Source of the DNA: Gemmataceae bacterium
Lineage (GTDB): Bacteria; Planctomycetota; Planctomycetia; Gemmatales; Gemmataceae
Direction: 5' to 3'
DNA length: 64,000 bases
NCBI GenBank assembly: GCA_025055795.1
Contig: JANWVV010000022.1
Span: 1 to 64,000, forward strand
Shown here: one piece after another, positions 45,638 to 55,052 of the stretch
Numbering within the stretch: the first letter of the stretch is position 1
How the letters are laid out: each line of letters starts with the position of its first letter
Notes under the pieces: generated by a model
Databases searched by the model: none
Seen by the model: the letters and a program-made list of their open reading frames with translations, nothing else
Told to the model about the DNA's origin: nothing
Program-made: the position numbers and the translations under genes

Positions 45638-47014
45638 TTATTTCTTTTTCAGCGGGCCACCACCGTTGGGATTCAGGTATTTCCACCAGTCCGGTCCTTC
45701 GGCTTCCACCTGAGCATTCAACTTGCGCAATTGTTCCAGAAGAGCGGCGGCGTGTGTAGGGTCTTGTTGCCGTCGATCCACTGTTTCCCGTGGGTCCTCT
45801 TTGAGGTTGTACAGTTCTACCTTCTGGAAGTCGCGTGATGCGAGCAACTTCCAATCGCCCTGGCGTAAAGCCAGGTGTAGATTGTGCGGGGCCATGTCGA
45901 GCCGCCAGAACATGGGCACGGGCCGCTCCACCTCTGCCTTTTTGCCGGTCAGAAGAGGCAATACGTCGACACCATCCAGAACACGGTCCTGGGGAGGCTT
46001 CACACCAGCTAGGGCCAAAACCGTAGCAAAGAGATCCGTGCCCATGACGGGAGTGTCTAGCGTTCGTCCAGCTGATATGTGACCGGGCCAACGGGCCAAT
46101 CCGGGCACCCGGATGCCTCCTTCATACAGGGACCGCTTACGACCTCGCAGACCACCCGTCGAACCACGGGCCCGTCCCTTCTCACCACTCCCTTCCGGAC
46201 CGTTGTCCGAGGTGAAAAAGACAAATGTGTTTTCTGTCAGTTTTAACTCATCCAAGGCGTGCATCAGTTGACCGAAGGCATGGTCCAGTTGGGTGATGTT
46301 GCCATGGTGCTGGCGAAGATCAGGATCGGATAGTGCCGCGTAGAGACGCTGGAAACGAGGATCCGTCTCAATCGGCAGGTGGGGCTCATGGGTCCACACC
46401 GCCAGAAAAAACGGTTTGGAACGGTCCCGATGTTCACGCAGCCAGCGAATCGCCTCATCGACCACCAACAGGGCTGAATACCCCTCCCACGGTCCAACGG
46501 GTCGGCCATTGCGGATGAAATTGACCGGATTTTTATGGCTGGGGGCCGCATTGTTTTGGGTCGCCAGCCACCAGTTGTAACCATGGTCATTCGGCTGGGG
46601 TTGAGAAGGATCGTTGAGCTTGCCGTTGAGGTGCCATTTGCCAACATGGCATGTGTCGTACCCATGTTCGCGGAGGATTTTTGGCAGGGTTCGTTCTGTG
46701 GTCCGCAAATACAGTTCGGCCCCTTCCTGAATCCAGGTAAATACTCCATTGCGATAGGGGGTCCGCCCAGTCAGGATAGCCGCCCGGGAAGGGGAACAAA
46801 CAGCGCTGGCAGCATAACATTGGGTCAGGCGTACTCCTTGCCGAGCGAAGGCATCCAAGTGCGGCGTTTGAATCATCGGATGACCATAGCAGCCCAAATC
46901 TCCCCAACCCAAATCGTCAGCGAGAAATAAGACGACGTTGGGCCTCGGCTCGGCGCACCACCCCCGGCTCCCAGCAATCAGCAACAGCAACAACGTTACG
47001 TACCAGCGGTTCAT
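45638..47014 (-). CDS. Arylsulfatase-family sulfatase
   Basis: 458 residues with a signal peptide. The sulfatase motif CSPSRAAILTGR carries the Cys that is changed to formylglycine. Metal ligands are seen in NVVLFLADDLGWGD and in FVFFTSDNGPEG, with HVGKWHLNG and THEPHLP also in place. It probably removes sulfate from a polysaccharide in the periplasm or outside. A maturase is not encoded here. The strong C-terminal run GGGPLKKK is ordinary. Confidence 0.92.
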   Translation of the reverse strand: MNRWYVTLLLLLIAGSRGWCAEPRPNVVLFLADDLGWGDLGCYGHPMIQTPHLDAFARQGVRLTQCYAASAVCSPSRAAILTGRTPYRNGVFTWIQEGAELYLRTTERTLPKILREHGYDTCHVGKWHLNGKLNDPSQPQPNDHGYNWWLATQNNAAPSHKNPVNFIRNGRPVGPWEGYSALLVVDEAIRWLREHRDRSKPFFLAVWTHEPHLPIETDPRFQRLYAALSDPDLRQHHGNITQLDHAFGQLMHALDELKLTENTFVFFTSDNGPEGSGEKGRARGSTGGLRGRKRSLYEGGIRVPGLARWPGHISAGRTLDTPVMGTDLFATVLALAGVKPPQDRVLDGVDVLPLLTGKKAEVERPVPMFWRLDMAPHNLHLALRQGDWKLLASRDFQKVELYNLKEDPRETVDRRQQDPTHAAALLEQLRKLNAQVEAEGPDWWKYLNPNGGGPLKKK

Positions 47015-47143
47015 CGCTCAATCCTCCGGCCGCACCGTCATAAGCTGGTGATCCCAACTGTCTTCCGTTGGTCCTGCCAGGTATTGACGGTGTGTTATCA
47101 ACGATGCATGGGCCGGCAACAGCAAAACGGATCATTGTGGGAG

Positions 47144-49198
47144 TTATTGATGAGTAAATCTAGAAAGCCACAGACGACGCCGACGCCAGGCGTATGTTAG
47201 GGCTCCGATCCCAGCTATAACGGCCAGTATCCCCGTAGGTTCGGGGACAGGTACCAGCTCGTACAGACCTGTAGTAAGCGTCGTCAGAAAGATAGCGCCG
47301 CTGGGAAAACCGGCAAAGTGGACTTGGCTCAAGAAGCTGCTGTACTGGCTATTGGGATTGCTGCCGATGTTGCTGAAGTAGATCCGTCCGGCCGTGCCCG
47401 GCTGAAAGATATCACCAGACCAGCCAGTGATGGTGAGGGTGCCAGTAGGTGTTCCGCTGGTACCAGAAAAGGTCAAGCTGTGATTACCGCTGCCTAAAGC
47501 GATGGTAGAGGAGGCCGCCAGATCCAGGGCACCCAACACATCTGTGTGGCCTGTGGTTTGCCCACTGCTTAAAGTCCCCCCTTCCAGACGGACTGTGCCG
47601 CTATTCGGTAATTGATTATCAGCGCCCAGCACGACAGTACCACCGCTGAGAATAGTCAGATTACCGCCGATGGCGTTTTGTCCCGGTGTTTTGTTCAACA
47701 GCAGGGTGCCTCCGCTGACGGTAGTCGTACCGGTAAAGGTGTTAGCCACGCTTCCGCTCAGCTCAAGAACAAAATTTCCCTGTTTGGTTAACGTCCCTGT
47801 ACCGCTGATCGCTCCACTGAGGGTCAACCGACCACTACCGCTTCCCCCAATATTCAGTCCGCTCCAGCCGCCGATGCTGCTAGTATCAGTGAGGACCATG
47901 TCACTGGTGATCACGAAGGCGCCGCTACCTTGCTGAATGATCTTGGGGGCCAAAACACTGGGAGTGCCATCACTATTGACCCCAAATATGAACTGTCCAC
48001 CTGTAATTACATTTGGGGCCGTTGCACTGCTACTAAGATTAAGACGGGCCAGCCGGACCGTACCGATATCATTTGTGGATATATAACCGGTGGAACCGCT
48101 ACCACCAAAATTTAACACGATATTCGAAGTGATCTGGGCGTAGGGAGGTAATACAGGAGCGGGACTAGGGTAGCCATTTATGTTATAGTATGATCCGTTC
48201 AGGCTTACTATACCCAGGCTGCTACGCCAACGGGAGAGATTCACGTTCAAGTTACTCCCATTGACTCCGTCCAACCAGTTCCCTGTGGTATTATTCCATT
48301 CATATACATTCCAGCCCAAATCCATGAGCATGGCGATTTCGTAGGAAAGCAGCCGTTTCTGCTGATTCGGACCGATGGAATAATACATCAATGCATTGTT
48401 GTCGTTCACATGACTGACACTGGAACCTGCTTGATAAGGGTTAGGGGCATAGATTGGCACTGCGGCACCGTAAACCTCCCGAGAGTAAGGACCGATGAAA
48501 AACAAGCCGTTGTTCGGGTCGTTTCCCGCTGTAAACACCGAGGCGTTGCCGACAAACGACCCATAGTTGGGATCATTGATGTTAGTGTTGAACAACGCAG
48601 TGGCATTCGCGCCACTACCTTTATGAAGATAACGATCGTATACCGAATACGTATCTGGTGTGCCGGGAGTTGAATTTCTTAATCCACGACCTAGCTGGTC
48701 AGTCAGGCTTATAAAGCCCATACCGTGCATGATCTCATGAATAGCGACAGTTACCATATCGTATCTGTTTGAGCTGGGCGTCTGCCCTACATAATTCCAG
48801 CCGTAGTTAAAGTTGAAGTATCCAACACCATCAATTGAATCATAGCCGATATGGGTATTGGTGCGGGCTGCTTGATAGACGCTGCCATTTTGGAAGCTCC
48901 CTTTGTTGCTAGGTACAGCAGAGAAATAAGCCGGACCGAAGGCTGCCAGGTAGCCCGCATTGGAGGGAGCAGTACTGAATTCGAGATTAACGGTACCGCG
49001 ACCATCGAGGACGGTGCCGAGGTATTGGGTGGCAGCCACGATTGAATTGCGACGTAGTTGGCCGTAGGTCGGGTCGTAAAATCCGGTACCATTAGGATCG
49101 AGGTAAGTGATGTTCCAAGTAATTTGGGCGGCTACAGAAGTAGTCGTCAAAAGTAGGGCTAGCCAAGCACCGCCGCAGCAAACGACGAGCCGTTGCAT
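47144..49198 (-). CDS. PEP-CTERM surface metalloprotease with autotransporter-type beta-strand repeats
   Basis: 684 residues. ATG 49198, after AGAGG, starts a signal peptide. Residues about 25-310 are a zinc metalloprotease domain with HEIMHGMGF (HExxHxxGF) near residue 154. The middle carries TLTKQGNFVLELSG and TTTVSGGTLLLNK, typical autotransporter-associated beta-strand repeats. The C-terminus VPEPTGILAVIAGIGALTYAWRRRR is a PEP-CTERM sorting signal, so an exosortase should cleave and anchor it. The same system includes the deacetylase at 41827. The combination is unusual. Substrates are unknown. Confidence 0.85.
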   Translation of the reverse strand: MQRLVVCCGGAWLALLLTTTSVAAQITWNITYLDPNGTGFYDPTYGQLRRNSIVAATQYLGTVLDGRGTVNLEFSTAPSNAGYLAAFGPAYFSAVPSNKGSFQNGSVYQAARTNTHIGYDSIDGVGYFNFNYGWNYVGQTPSSNRYDMVTVAIHEIMHGMGFISLTDQLGRGLRNSTPGTPDTYSVYDRYLHKGSGANATALFNTNINDPNYGSFVGNASVFTAGNDPNNGLFFIGPYSREVYGAAVPIYAPNPYQAGSSVSHVNDNNALMYYSIGPNQQKRLLSYEIAMLMDLGWNVYEWNNTTGNWLDGVNGSNLNVNLSRWRSSLGIVSLNGSYYNINGYPSPAPVLPPYAQITSNIVLNFGGSGSTGYISTNDIGTVRLARLNLSSSATAPNVITGGQFIFGVNSDGTPSVLAPKIIQQGSGAFVITSDMVLTDTSSIGGWSGLNIGGSGSGRLTLSGAISGTGTLTKQGNFVLELSGSVANTFTGTTTVSGGTLLLNKTPGQNAIGGNLTILSGGTVVLGADNQLPNSGTVRLEGGTLSSGQTTGHTDVLGALDLAASSTIALGSGNHSLTFSGTSGTPTGTLTITGWSGDIFQPGTAGRIYFSNIGSNPNSQYSSFLSQVHFAGFPSGAIFLTTLTTGLYELVPVPEPTGILAVIAGIGALTYAWRRRRLWLSRFTHQ

Positions 49199-49693
49199 GA
49201 TCGCAAGCCTCTGAGCATTGGTGCGTTTTAAGTGAGTCGATATCGGGTGGTGCGAGTCTTCCACCCCGAACCTCTAAAAGATTAGTAATCTATTCAAACA
49301 TCTGGATGATGGAGTGCCAAGAGGCAATTCAGATTTTTTATGGTCATAGAAGGTATTAGCTGGAAACGGATTTGTTTGCCGGTTTGTCTACCAACCAGCA
49401 ACGTTTATCATCGATACTTGTACACGTAGAAGGATCGAGCAAACTAAAACAATTTAACTTGACTTGGCGTCCAAAACTTAATCGGGTACATGTTTGAAGT
49501 GTTTTACTACTGCTCGCGATAGCAAGTGGCCATAACCAAATCTGCCCTCTTGTCTTGATGGCATGTGCTCGCAAGAGTTCCAGGGTTCAAAAAGCCGTTT
49601 TAGAGAATAGCAATTTTGGTGGTTAAGTGATGGAAGGAACGGGCTGTTAAGATTTGGTAAAAGTCTAGTGAAAAGATGGCCTAGCAGCCGTGG
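49199..49693. other. Intergenic stretch without a recognised feature
   Basis: Lies between the metalloprotease start and the sat stop, so it mostly serves as the metalloprotease promoter region. A 72-codon frame (49356-49574, minus) has no support. No hairpin or repeat was recognised. Confidence 0.35.
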
Positions 49694-50938
49694 TTAGCCA
49701 GCGCGGGCATAGCGTTCGATGAGGACGCGGGCGGTCTCTGGACGCATGATTGCCGGATCAGGTATTTCACCGCGGCGGAGCATTTCCCGCAAGGCGGTGC
49801 CGCTGATGTTGACCGGCTGCCAGCCACGGTCGGCGTACTCTTCTACCAAGGCGACCCGCCCTAACTCCTTGTAATACGCAGCAAAACCAACTTTCAGGGG
49901 TCGGATTAGTAATTCGCCTTTGAGGTTGTCGAAGATGCGTTGTGCGGCGAGTGGATCCCAGATGTCAGTCTTATCATCATAAGGGGCATCGGCATGCTTT
50001 CGGCCGATGATAATGTCGGTAAACCCGTAGTTCTGGCGATAGATAGCGTGCATAACGGCTTCTTTAGGACCGGCGTAGAACATTTTGATGTCTAATGCAA
50101 TGAGCAGGACATGATCATGGAAGTTGCGGCCAATGCGACGCCACAGTTCTTCGTCGATGTCGCCCTGCCCCAAGGCCTTGGATTCAAGCAAGGCCCGGTA
50201 GGTACGGATACGCGTCACGGCATCGACATCATCACTTTTGGTCTCGCCGACCAAAGGATTCAGGACGGCGCCGGCGAAATATCCCGCCCGGGTCAGGCGT
50301 TCCAACCCCACCACCAACGCGTACTCGTGGGCCCGGTGCAAAGCGTTGCGGGTCTGGAAGGCGACAATCCGTTCCCATCCTTTCTGCTGGAATAAGGCCC
50401 GCGTCTCCCGCGGAGTCAGGATCAGGTCACCATATTCCGGATGTTTGGGCTGGGGCAATGCGACAATGTCACCGCCGACCAGCCAGGTACGTGGATCGTT
50501 GTTGGCAATGCGGGCTCCGGGATGGTCTTCGCGTGGGGTGCCATAGACCCGCGTGTTGTACTTCTTCTTGTCCCATGGATAAACGTCGTGAACCTCGATG
50601 ACTCCTACCAATTCACCCCGCTCGTTGACTAAAGGATGCTTACTGCCTACATTCAAATGACGGGCCACCCGTTCATCGACCGGAAAAGCCAAGGGAATAG
50701 TCCAGGCATAAGCACGACCGTTGCGGACTATCACTTCTTCATCCAAAACACGGTCGTACTCCTCCCGGGTCATAGGCCCTGTCAAGGGAGATAAAGCACC
50801 ATCGGCAATGCGGTATAAAGTGGATAAGTCAGCATCGGACACGATGATTTCATGGGTCGATGGTGGATCCAATAGAGCGACCGTCCGGTTGATTGGCTCG
50901 GATACACCACCGTGTGGCGGGATCAGTGCGGGCATCAT
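49694..50938 (-). CDS. sat: Sulfate adenylyltransferase (ATP sulfurylase)
   Basis: 414 residues. It makes APS and pyrophosphate from sulfate and ATP. The QTRNALHRAHE motif holds the phosphate-binding His pair. The second motif reads IIGRKHADAPYDD where most sulfurylases have GRDHA, so this is a subgroup variant. No APS kinase domain is fused. It is the last gene of a cysH - Rrf2 regulator - sat string, which fits direct reduction of APS. GGGAGG lies just before the ATG. Confidence 0.93.
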   Translation of the reverse strand: MMPALIPPHGGVSEPINRTVALLDPPSTHEIIVSDADLSTLYRIADGALSPLTGPMTREEYDRVLDEEVIVRNGRAYAWTIPLAFPVDERVARHLNVGSKHPLVNERGELVGVIEVHDVYPWDKKKYNTRVYGTPREDHPGARIANNDPRTWLVGGDIVALPQPKHPEYGDLILTPRETRALFQQKGWERIVAFQTRNALHRAHEYALVVGLERLTRAGYFAGAVLNPLVGETKSDDVDAVTRIRTYRALLESKALGQGDIDEELWRRIGRNFHDHVLLIALDIKMFYAGPKEAVMHAIYRQNYGFTDIIIGRKHADAPYDDKTDIWDPLAAQRIFDNLKGELLIRPLKVGFAAYYKELGRVALVEEYADRGWQPVNISGTALREMLRRGEIPDPAIMRPETARVLIERYARAG

Positions 50939-51025
50939 TTCCTCCCTGAATCAAGCCAATAAGTCAAGCGGCACGTACTCCGGATAGAGCCTTCCCATGG
51001 GCACCAAGCTGGCCCAAAGAACCGC

Positions 51026-51448
51026 TTAGATGACGTATTGGGGACCTTCGCATTGGGCTAGTAAGTCAGCCAGGGTGATTTGTTTGAGGACCTGTTCTTC
51101 CGCCTGGCGGACACGGAGCCATACTCCTTGCAGTTGTCGGGCGAACGGACTGAGTTGGGCTCGGCCATCCTGAGCTTCCGGCTTGGGGGGTGGATCGGTC
51201 ACTTGCAATATTTCGTAGAGCGTAATTGCTTCCGGAGGACGACTCAGCGTGTATCCCCCAGCGGCTCCCCGTGTACTTTCCACCAGACCAGCATACTTAA
51301 GTGCCAATAGAATCTGCACCAAGAACCGGTCGGAAATCTGATGGCGATGCGCGATGTCGGCCACGCGAATGGGTCGCTTCTCCCCATAGCGGGCGGCCAG
51401 TTCCATCATGGCAATGCACGCGTATTCTGCTTTAGCGGAGCGATGCAT
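51026..51448 (-). CDS. Rrf2-family transcriptional regulator, CymR-like
   Basis: 140 residues. ATG 51448 gives the family N-terminus HRSAKAEYACIAMMELAARYG. A winged helix follows with QISDRFLVQILLALKYAGLVESTRGAAGGY. Only one Cys is present (QCEGPQ), so the three-Cys iron-sulfur site of IscR is missing; this fits the cluster-free CymR group of sulfur regulators. It lies between sat and cysH, which strongly suggests it controls sulfate assimilation. A 12-base palindrome upstream is a candidate operator. Confidence 0.85.
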   Translation of the reverse strand: MHRSAKAEYACIAMMELAARYGEKRPIRVADIAHRHQISDRFLVQILLALKYAGLVESTRGAAGGYTLSRPPEAITLYEILQVTDPPPKPEAQDGRAQLSPFARQLQGVWLRVRQAEEQVLKQITLADLLAQCEGPQYVI

Positions 51449-51687
51449 GGCAGCTGTGGAGCAACGAGATCCTGTCATCATCAACCTGATGACCGGGTCT
51501 GCAGGTACAATAGCACAGCATGGCAGCGATGCCGCCCTGCAGATCCAGCAACACATTGTCACGACCGTCGCGACCAGTCAGTTTTATCGTCCGGGCCTGT
51601 GACCGATGTCCCATTTTTTCGCTGATTCCCCATCATAATGCGGACAACCCGGATGGAGCTACGCCGACTTGAGAGTTCGGTCTGCCC

Positions 51688-51699
51688 GTTAACGTTAAC
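51688..51699. promoter_or_regulatory. Perfect palindrome GTTAACGTTAAC, candidate operator of the Rrf2 regulator
   Basis: The 12-base palindrome lies between the regulator start and the cysH stop, about 240 bases upstream of ATG 51448. Autoregulation is a possible use. It is seen once; no second copy was noticed beside sat or cysH. Confidence 0.35.
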
Positions 51700-51781
51700 A
51701 AAAATAACAACCTTTTGACACCGGGACGTCTCTGTTTTTTTGTCTAGACTTTGTAATCTTGATCACGCACTAATCGTGTGT

Positions 51782-52651
51782 TTAGATACCACTACCATCA
51801 CTGTGTTCAATAACGTGCAAACCGCATTCCTTTTTTACTTTACCGGCCCATCGTCCTGCACGGTCGTCTTCCCCGGGCTGCACCGGTCGGGTGCATGGCC
51901 AGCAGCCTATGCTGGGGTAGCCCCGATCGTGCAAGGGATTGTATGGCACATCGTGCTGCACGATGAAATTCCAAACATCCCTTTTGGTCCAATGCAATAG
52001 GGGGTTGATCTTGACCAGCTGGAATTTGGCATCCCATTGCACCACCCGCGCTTTGCCGCGATCCTCCGTTTGATCTTTGCGAATAGCACTGATCCAAGCC
52101 AAGGGCACATATCGCGCTAGTGCTCGCCGTAAGGGCAGGATCTTGCGGTCATAGCAACACTGATCGGGACGGATGGTATACAGTGGACCACCATGTTCCG
52201 CCTCATATTCCGCTACTGTCTGTTCCGGATAAATGTACTCGACCGTGATTCCATAACGTTGGCGGATCCGTTCGCGTAACTCCAGCGTCTCGGGAAACTG
52301 ATAGCCAGTCTCTAGATTGATGAAAGTCACAGTTGGTTCGATTTCTGCAAGCATGTGGATGACGCAGCAGCCTTCAGCCCCGAAGGCCGTGGCCATCAAC
52401 AAGCGAGGGTGAAACCGCTGCACAGCCCAACGCAAAATCTCTTGGGGGGTGGCGTGCTCCAATCGCTGGCACGCCTCCGCTATTTCCTCCATAGTCATTG
52501 GTAAGGGGACCTGTGCCTTCAAAGAGGACCCACGAGCAGACAATTCCGTCCAATTAGCAACCTGACCAAGCGGTGAACATAATAAACTACCGGATGAATT
52601 TTTGACTGTTCCGTCGATTTCCCCACTAACACCGGGTACACGCGACGTCAT
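51782..52651 (-). CDS. cysH: Adenylyl-sulfate reductase (APS-type CysH)
   Basis: 289 residues from ATG 52651 (the open frame begins at TTG 52708; ATG 52498 is also possible). It reduces APS to sulfite with thioredoxin. Both halves of the 4Fe-4S site are present, DQCCYDRK and IGCWPCTRP, and the catalytic Cys is in KKECGLH. The double CC and CxxC marks the APS rather than PAPS form, matching the absence of an APS kinase. It heads the cysH - Rrf2 - sat operon. Confidence 0.92.
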   Translation of the reverse strand: MTSRVPGVSGEIDGTVKNSSGSLLCSPLGQVANWTELSARGSSLKAQVPLPMTMEEIAEACQRLEHATPQEILRWAVQRFHPRLLMATAFGAEGCCVIHMLAEIEPTVTFINLETGYQFPETLELRERIRQRYGITVEYIYPEQTVAEYEAEHGGPLYTIRPDQCCYDRKILPLRRALARYVPLAWISAIRKDQTEDRGKARVVQWDAKFQLVKINPLLHWTKRDVWNFIVQHDVPYNPLHDRGYPSIGCWPCTRPVQPGEDDRAGRWAGKVKKECGLHVIEHSDGSGI

Positions 52652-53296
52652 AACTGCCCCATCTTTCTGCCAGCAGCGATCGCTTCGCTTTAGTTCTACC
52701 TCTCGCAATCCCGATATTCTTTATCGCTATCGTAGGATTTCTCTCTTCAATGACAAGATATTTTTGACTACGCGGGTGACACGAAAACATTAGCGGGGCG
52801 ATAGGATCTGACTTTCTGAACTCATGTTACGAGTGACCTTTAGCAGCTGCCGTGAGTTAGACTGATCACTTTAAATTAGTTATCCTGATGAATAAGTTCA
52901 ATGATCAATCCGCGAAGCGAAATGGTAAAGATTGAATTTTATGTCTAGCTTAGGGCGGAATTCACAGACATACGGATTTGGAAGACAGAAAAAACTTTGG
53001 GAGCATCCAACACAACAGTTGAGGACAAACCCGCTTCATGAATCGAAGATATTTGCACAATATAGTGATGGTGTAACTTATAACGCACAGCACCCGGCTT
53101 CGCGCGGAAGTCGGGTGCGTGCGGTCGCCCGTCACGAACGACGGAGGGGTGGCATGGAAGTCATGCAGCCAGAGGTACTCGTAGCAAAATCAGTTCGGAA
53201 AGGGTTGCTAGTTAGTGACCATGAAGTAATCAGAGAGATTCTACATCTGACTCCGGCTCATCTAATCAGCTAAAGCTCGTGCAATATCGCGATATA
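52652..53296. other. Intergenic region with a strong hairpin
   Basis: Holds the cysH promoter and the stem-loop at 53090-53118. A 113-codon plus-strand frame (52932-53273) was judged non-coding. Confidence 0.4.
53090..53118. repeat. Stem-loop with 11-base arms and 7-base loop
   Basis: GCACCCGGCTT and AAGTCGGGTGC pair with one G-T wobble around CGCGCGG. It lies 180 bases past the stop of the lipoprotein gene. No T-tract follows on either strand, so it may be a structured RNA element or weak terminator. Confidence 0.35.
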
Positions 53297-53863
53297 TCAA
53301 TATTTGGTCATCTCCTGGGTGATCTGCCGTTGCATCTCCGCATTGGGACCGACGTACAGGTGGAGATGATCCTTGTCGATGTACACCACCTGCACCCGAT
53401 TCCGTTTGGTGTATTGCGGGAACGGGTAGTCACTTTGAATGACCTCAGTGTAGTAAACGACACATTCCCAATGACAATGATGCAGTTGAGCCATACCGAT
53501 AAGGGGATAAAAGCGAGGCGGATCGATCTTATCGACAAGACGATTTTTGACGATAGTTACGTTGTCGCGGAACTCCTCATAAATGTACGGGATACCACGG
53601 GCAACTTTAGGCAGGGCCCGAAGTACTTCGGCGTCACTAGGGGGATCCTCACAAATGGGTGGTGGATAACCCTGACGGATGGGTGGCATGATGGGTACTC
53701 GGCCGTCGTTGCGATGGTTATACTTTTGATCCATCCGCTCCGCTACCCATGGCTGGACCGGAATAGGCGTGAACCAACCAAGGGTCAATGGATTGCAACC
53801 GCCATTCAAGGTCGGCAGGGCGACCACTACCGCCCACCAGAATTTACGATACCATCCGGTCAT
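53297..53863 (-). CDS. Probable lipoprotein of unknown function
   Basis: 188 residues. ATG 53863 follows GGAGG at a spacing of about six and begins a signal peptide ending in a lipobox-like LNGGC. The mature part has no known fold. It has proline-rich and aromatic stretches (PIRQGYPPPICEDPP) and an ordered C-terminal half (VQVVYIDKDHLHLYVGP). It stands alone between divergent intergenic regions. Confidence 0.65.
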   Translation of the reverse strand: MTGWYRKFWWAVVVALPTLNGGCNPLTLGWFTPIPVQPWVAERMDQKYNHRNDGRVPIMPPIRQGYPPPICEDPPSDAEVLRALPKVARGIPYIYEEFRDNVTIVKNRLVDKIDPPRFYPLIGMAQLHHCHWECVVYYTEVIQSDYPFPQYTKRNRVQVVYIDKDHLHLYVGPNAEMQRQITQEMTKY

Positions 53864-54264
53864 GCTCCCCCTCCGTGCCAGCCGGATTATTATTCCGTTG
53901 CCTACTGTATCGGCCATTCCTGTCGGGAAGTTGAATAGGAATATGCTTAGGATGTCGAGAAAATAGCTATCTGCCCCACTGGATTCACTAACACGGACCT
54001 ATGTTGCCTCGTACGGAGAACTTCTGCAACATAAGCCTTGCCGGCTAAGAGACGGTAAACTGACAATTTTCGCTGGGTGTGAGGCGCTTAACGGCACGAT
54101 TGATAAAACTTAAAGGGCAAAACGTGATCAACACAAGCTCCTCTGAGCGCCTTGACAGGTATCACAAATCGATTCCATCCAGCCTATGAATAAAACACCG
54201 GTGACAGCAGTTACATCGAAGGCAGTGAGTATTTTGCTGGGCCTAATCCACGGGTAATGACACG
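53864..54264. other. Intergenic stretch without a recognised feature
   Basis: Holds promoters for the lipoprotein (left) and the PduO gene (right). A cobalamin riboswitch was looked for, because of the PduO gene, but no B12 box was found. Confidence 0.35.
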
Positions 54265-54879
54265 ATGGTGTATCTATCCCGGATTTACACACGCACGGGT
54301 GATCGAGGGGAAACTGGCTTGGGGGATGGACAGCGTGTCCCCAAAGACGATTTGCGTGTAGCGGCTTATGGCGAAGTCGATGAGCTCAATGCCATCTTGG
54401 GACTGGTACTGGCTTATGTACCGGAATTTGCCGAGGCTGCGTTGCTTCGAAGTATCCAACACGATCTGTTTGATGTTGGGGCGGATTTGTGTGTGCCTCA
54501 AACGGCAGAGGAACAGGAAGGACGGCGGCTACGCATCACAGCTAATCAAATTGAGCGGCTGGAACAGGCCATCGATCGGCTGAATGCTGGTTTATCACCG
54601 CTACGGAGTTTTGTCTTACCGGGTGGAAAACCGGCTGCTGCCTGGTTGCACTTGGCCCGCACTGTTTGCCGCCGGGCTGAACGCACCGTCGTGGCCCTTC
54701 AGCGGCAACTTACCTCCAAGCCCCACACCGTGCTCAATCCCCACCTGATCGCCTATTTGAATCGTCTTTCCGATCTCCTGTTCGTCCTGGCTCGTGTTGC
54801 AAATGATCAAGGACGGGGGGACGTACTGTGGGAACCGGGCAAAAATCGACAAGCGGACGCTAGTTCCAGTTCTACCTGA
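54265..54879 (+). CDS. Cob(I)yrinic acid a,c-diamide adenosyltransferase, PduO type
   Basis: 204 residues. It transfers adenosyl from ATP to cob(I)alamin. The N-terminus TRTGDRGETGLGDGQRV binds ATP, followed by YGEVDELNAILG, the FVLPGG loop and CRRAERTV, all PduO-family hallmarks. No other cobalamin gene is in the window. The start ATG 54265 matches the family; there is no strong ribosome site. Confidence 0.93.
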   Translation: MVYLSRIYTRTGDRGETGLGDGQRVPKDDLRVAAYGEVDELNAILGLVLAYVPEFAEAALLRSIQHDLFDVGADLCVPQTAEEQEGRRLRITANQIERLEQAIDRLNAGLSPLRSFVLPGGKPAAAWLHLARTVCRRAERTVVALQRQLTSKPHTVLNPHLIAYLNRLSDLLFVLARVANDQGRGDVLWEPGKNRQADASSSST

Positions 54880-55052
54880 CACCGCCGATGGGTTCCGTCC
54901 AGTCCCTCATACCCTGATTTCGCCTCCGTCCAATCCCTGAAAGTGTTTGTCCAATAAACTAAGTACGCCATCGCCGCTTTTGGGCTAACGAGATGTTGCT
55001 CTCCTGAGCGGTGTGGATAATGTTGATTTAAGAAATAAGGGTTGACGAATTT

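Noticed and set aside
52932-53273. 113-codon plus-strand frame
   Set aside because: No family pattern, poor composition and it contains the stem-loop at 53090; no Shine-Dalgarno site.
53864-54264. Cobalamin riboswitch before the PduO gene
   Set aside because: No B12 box was found.
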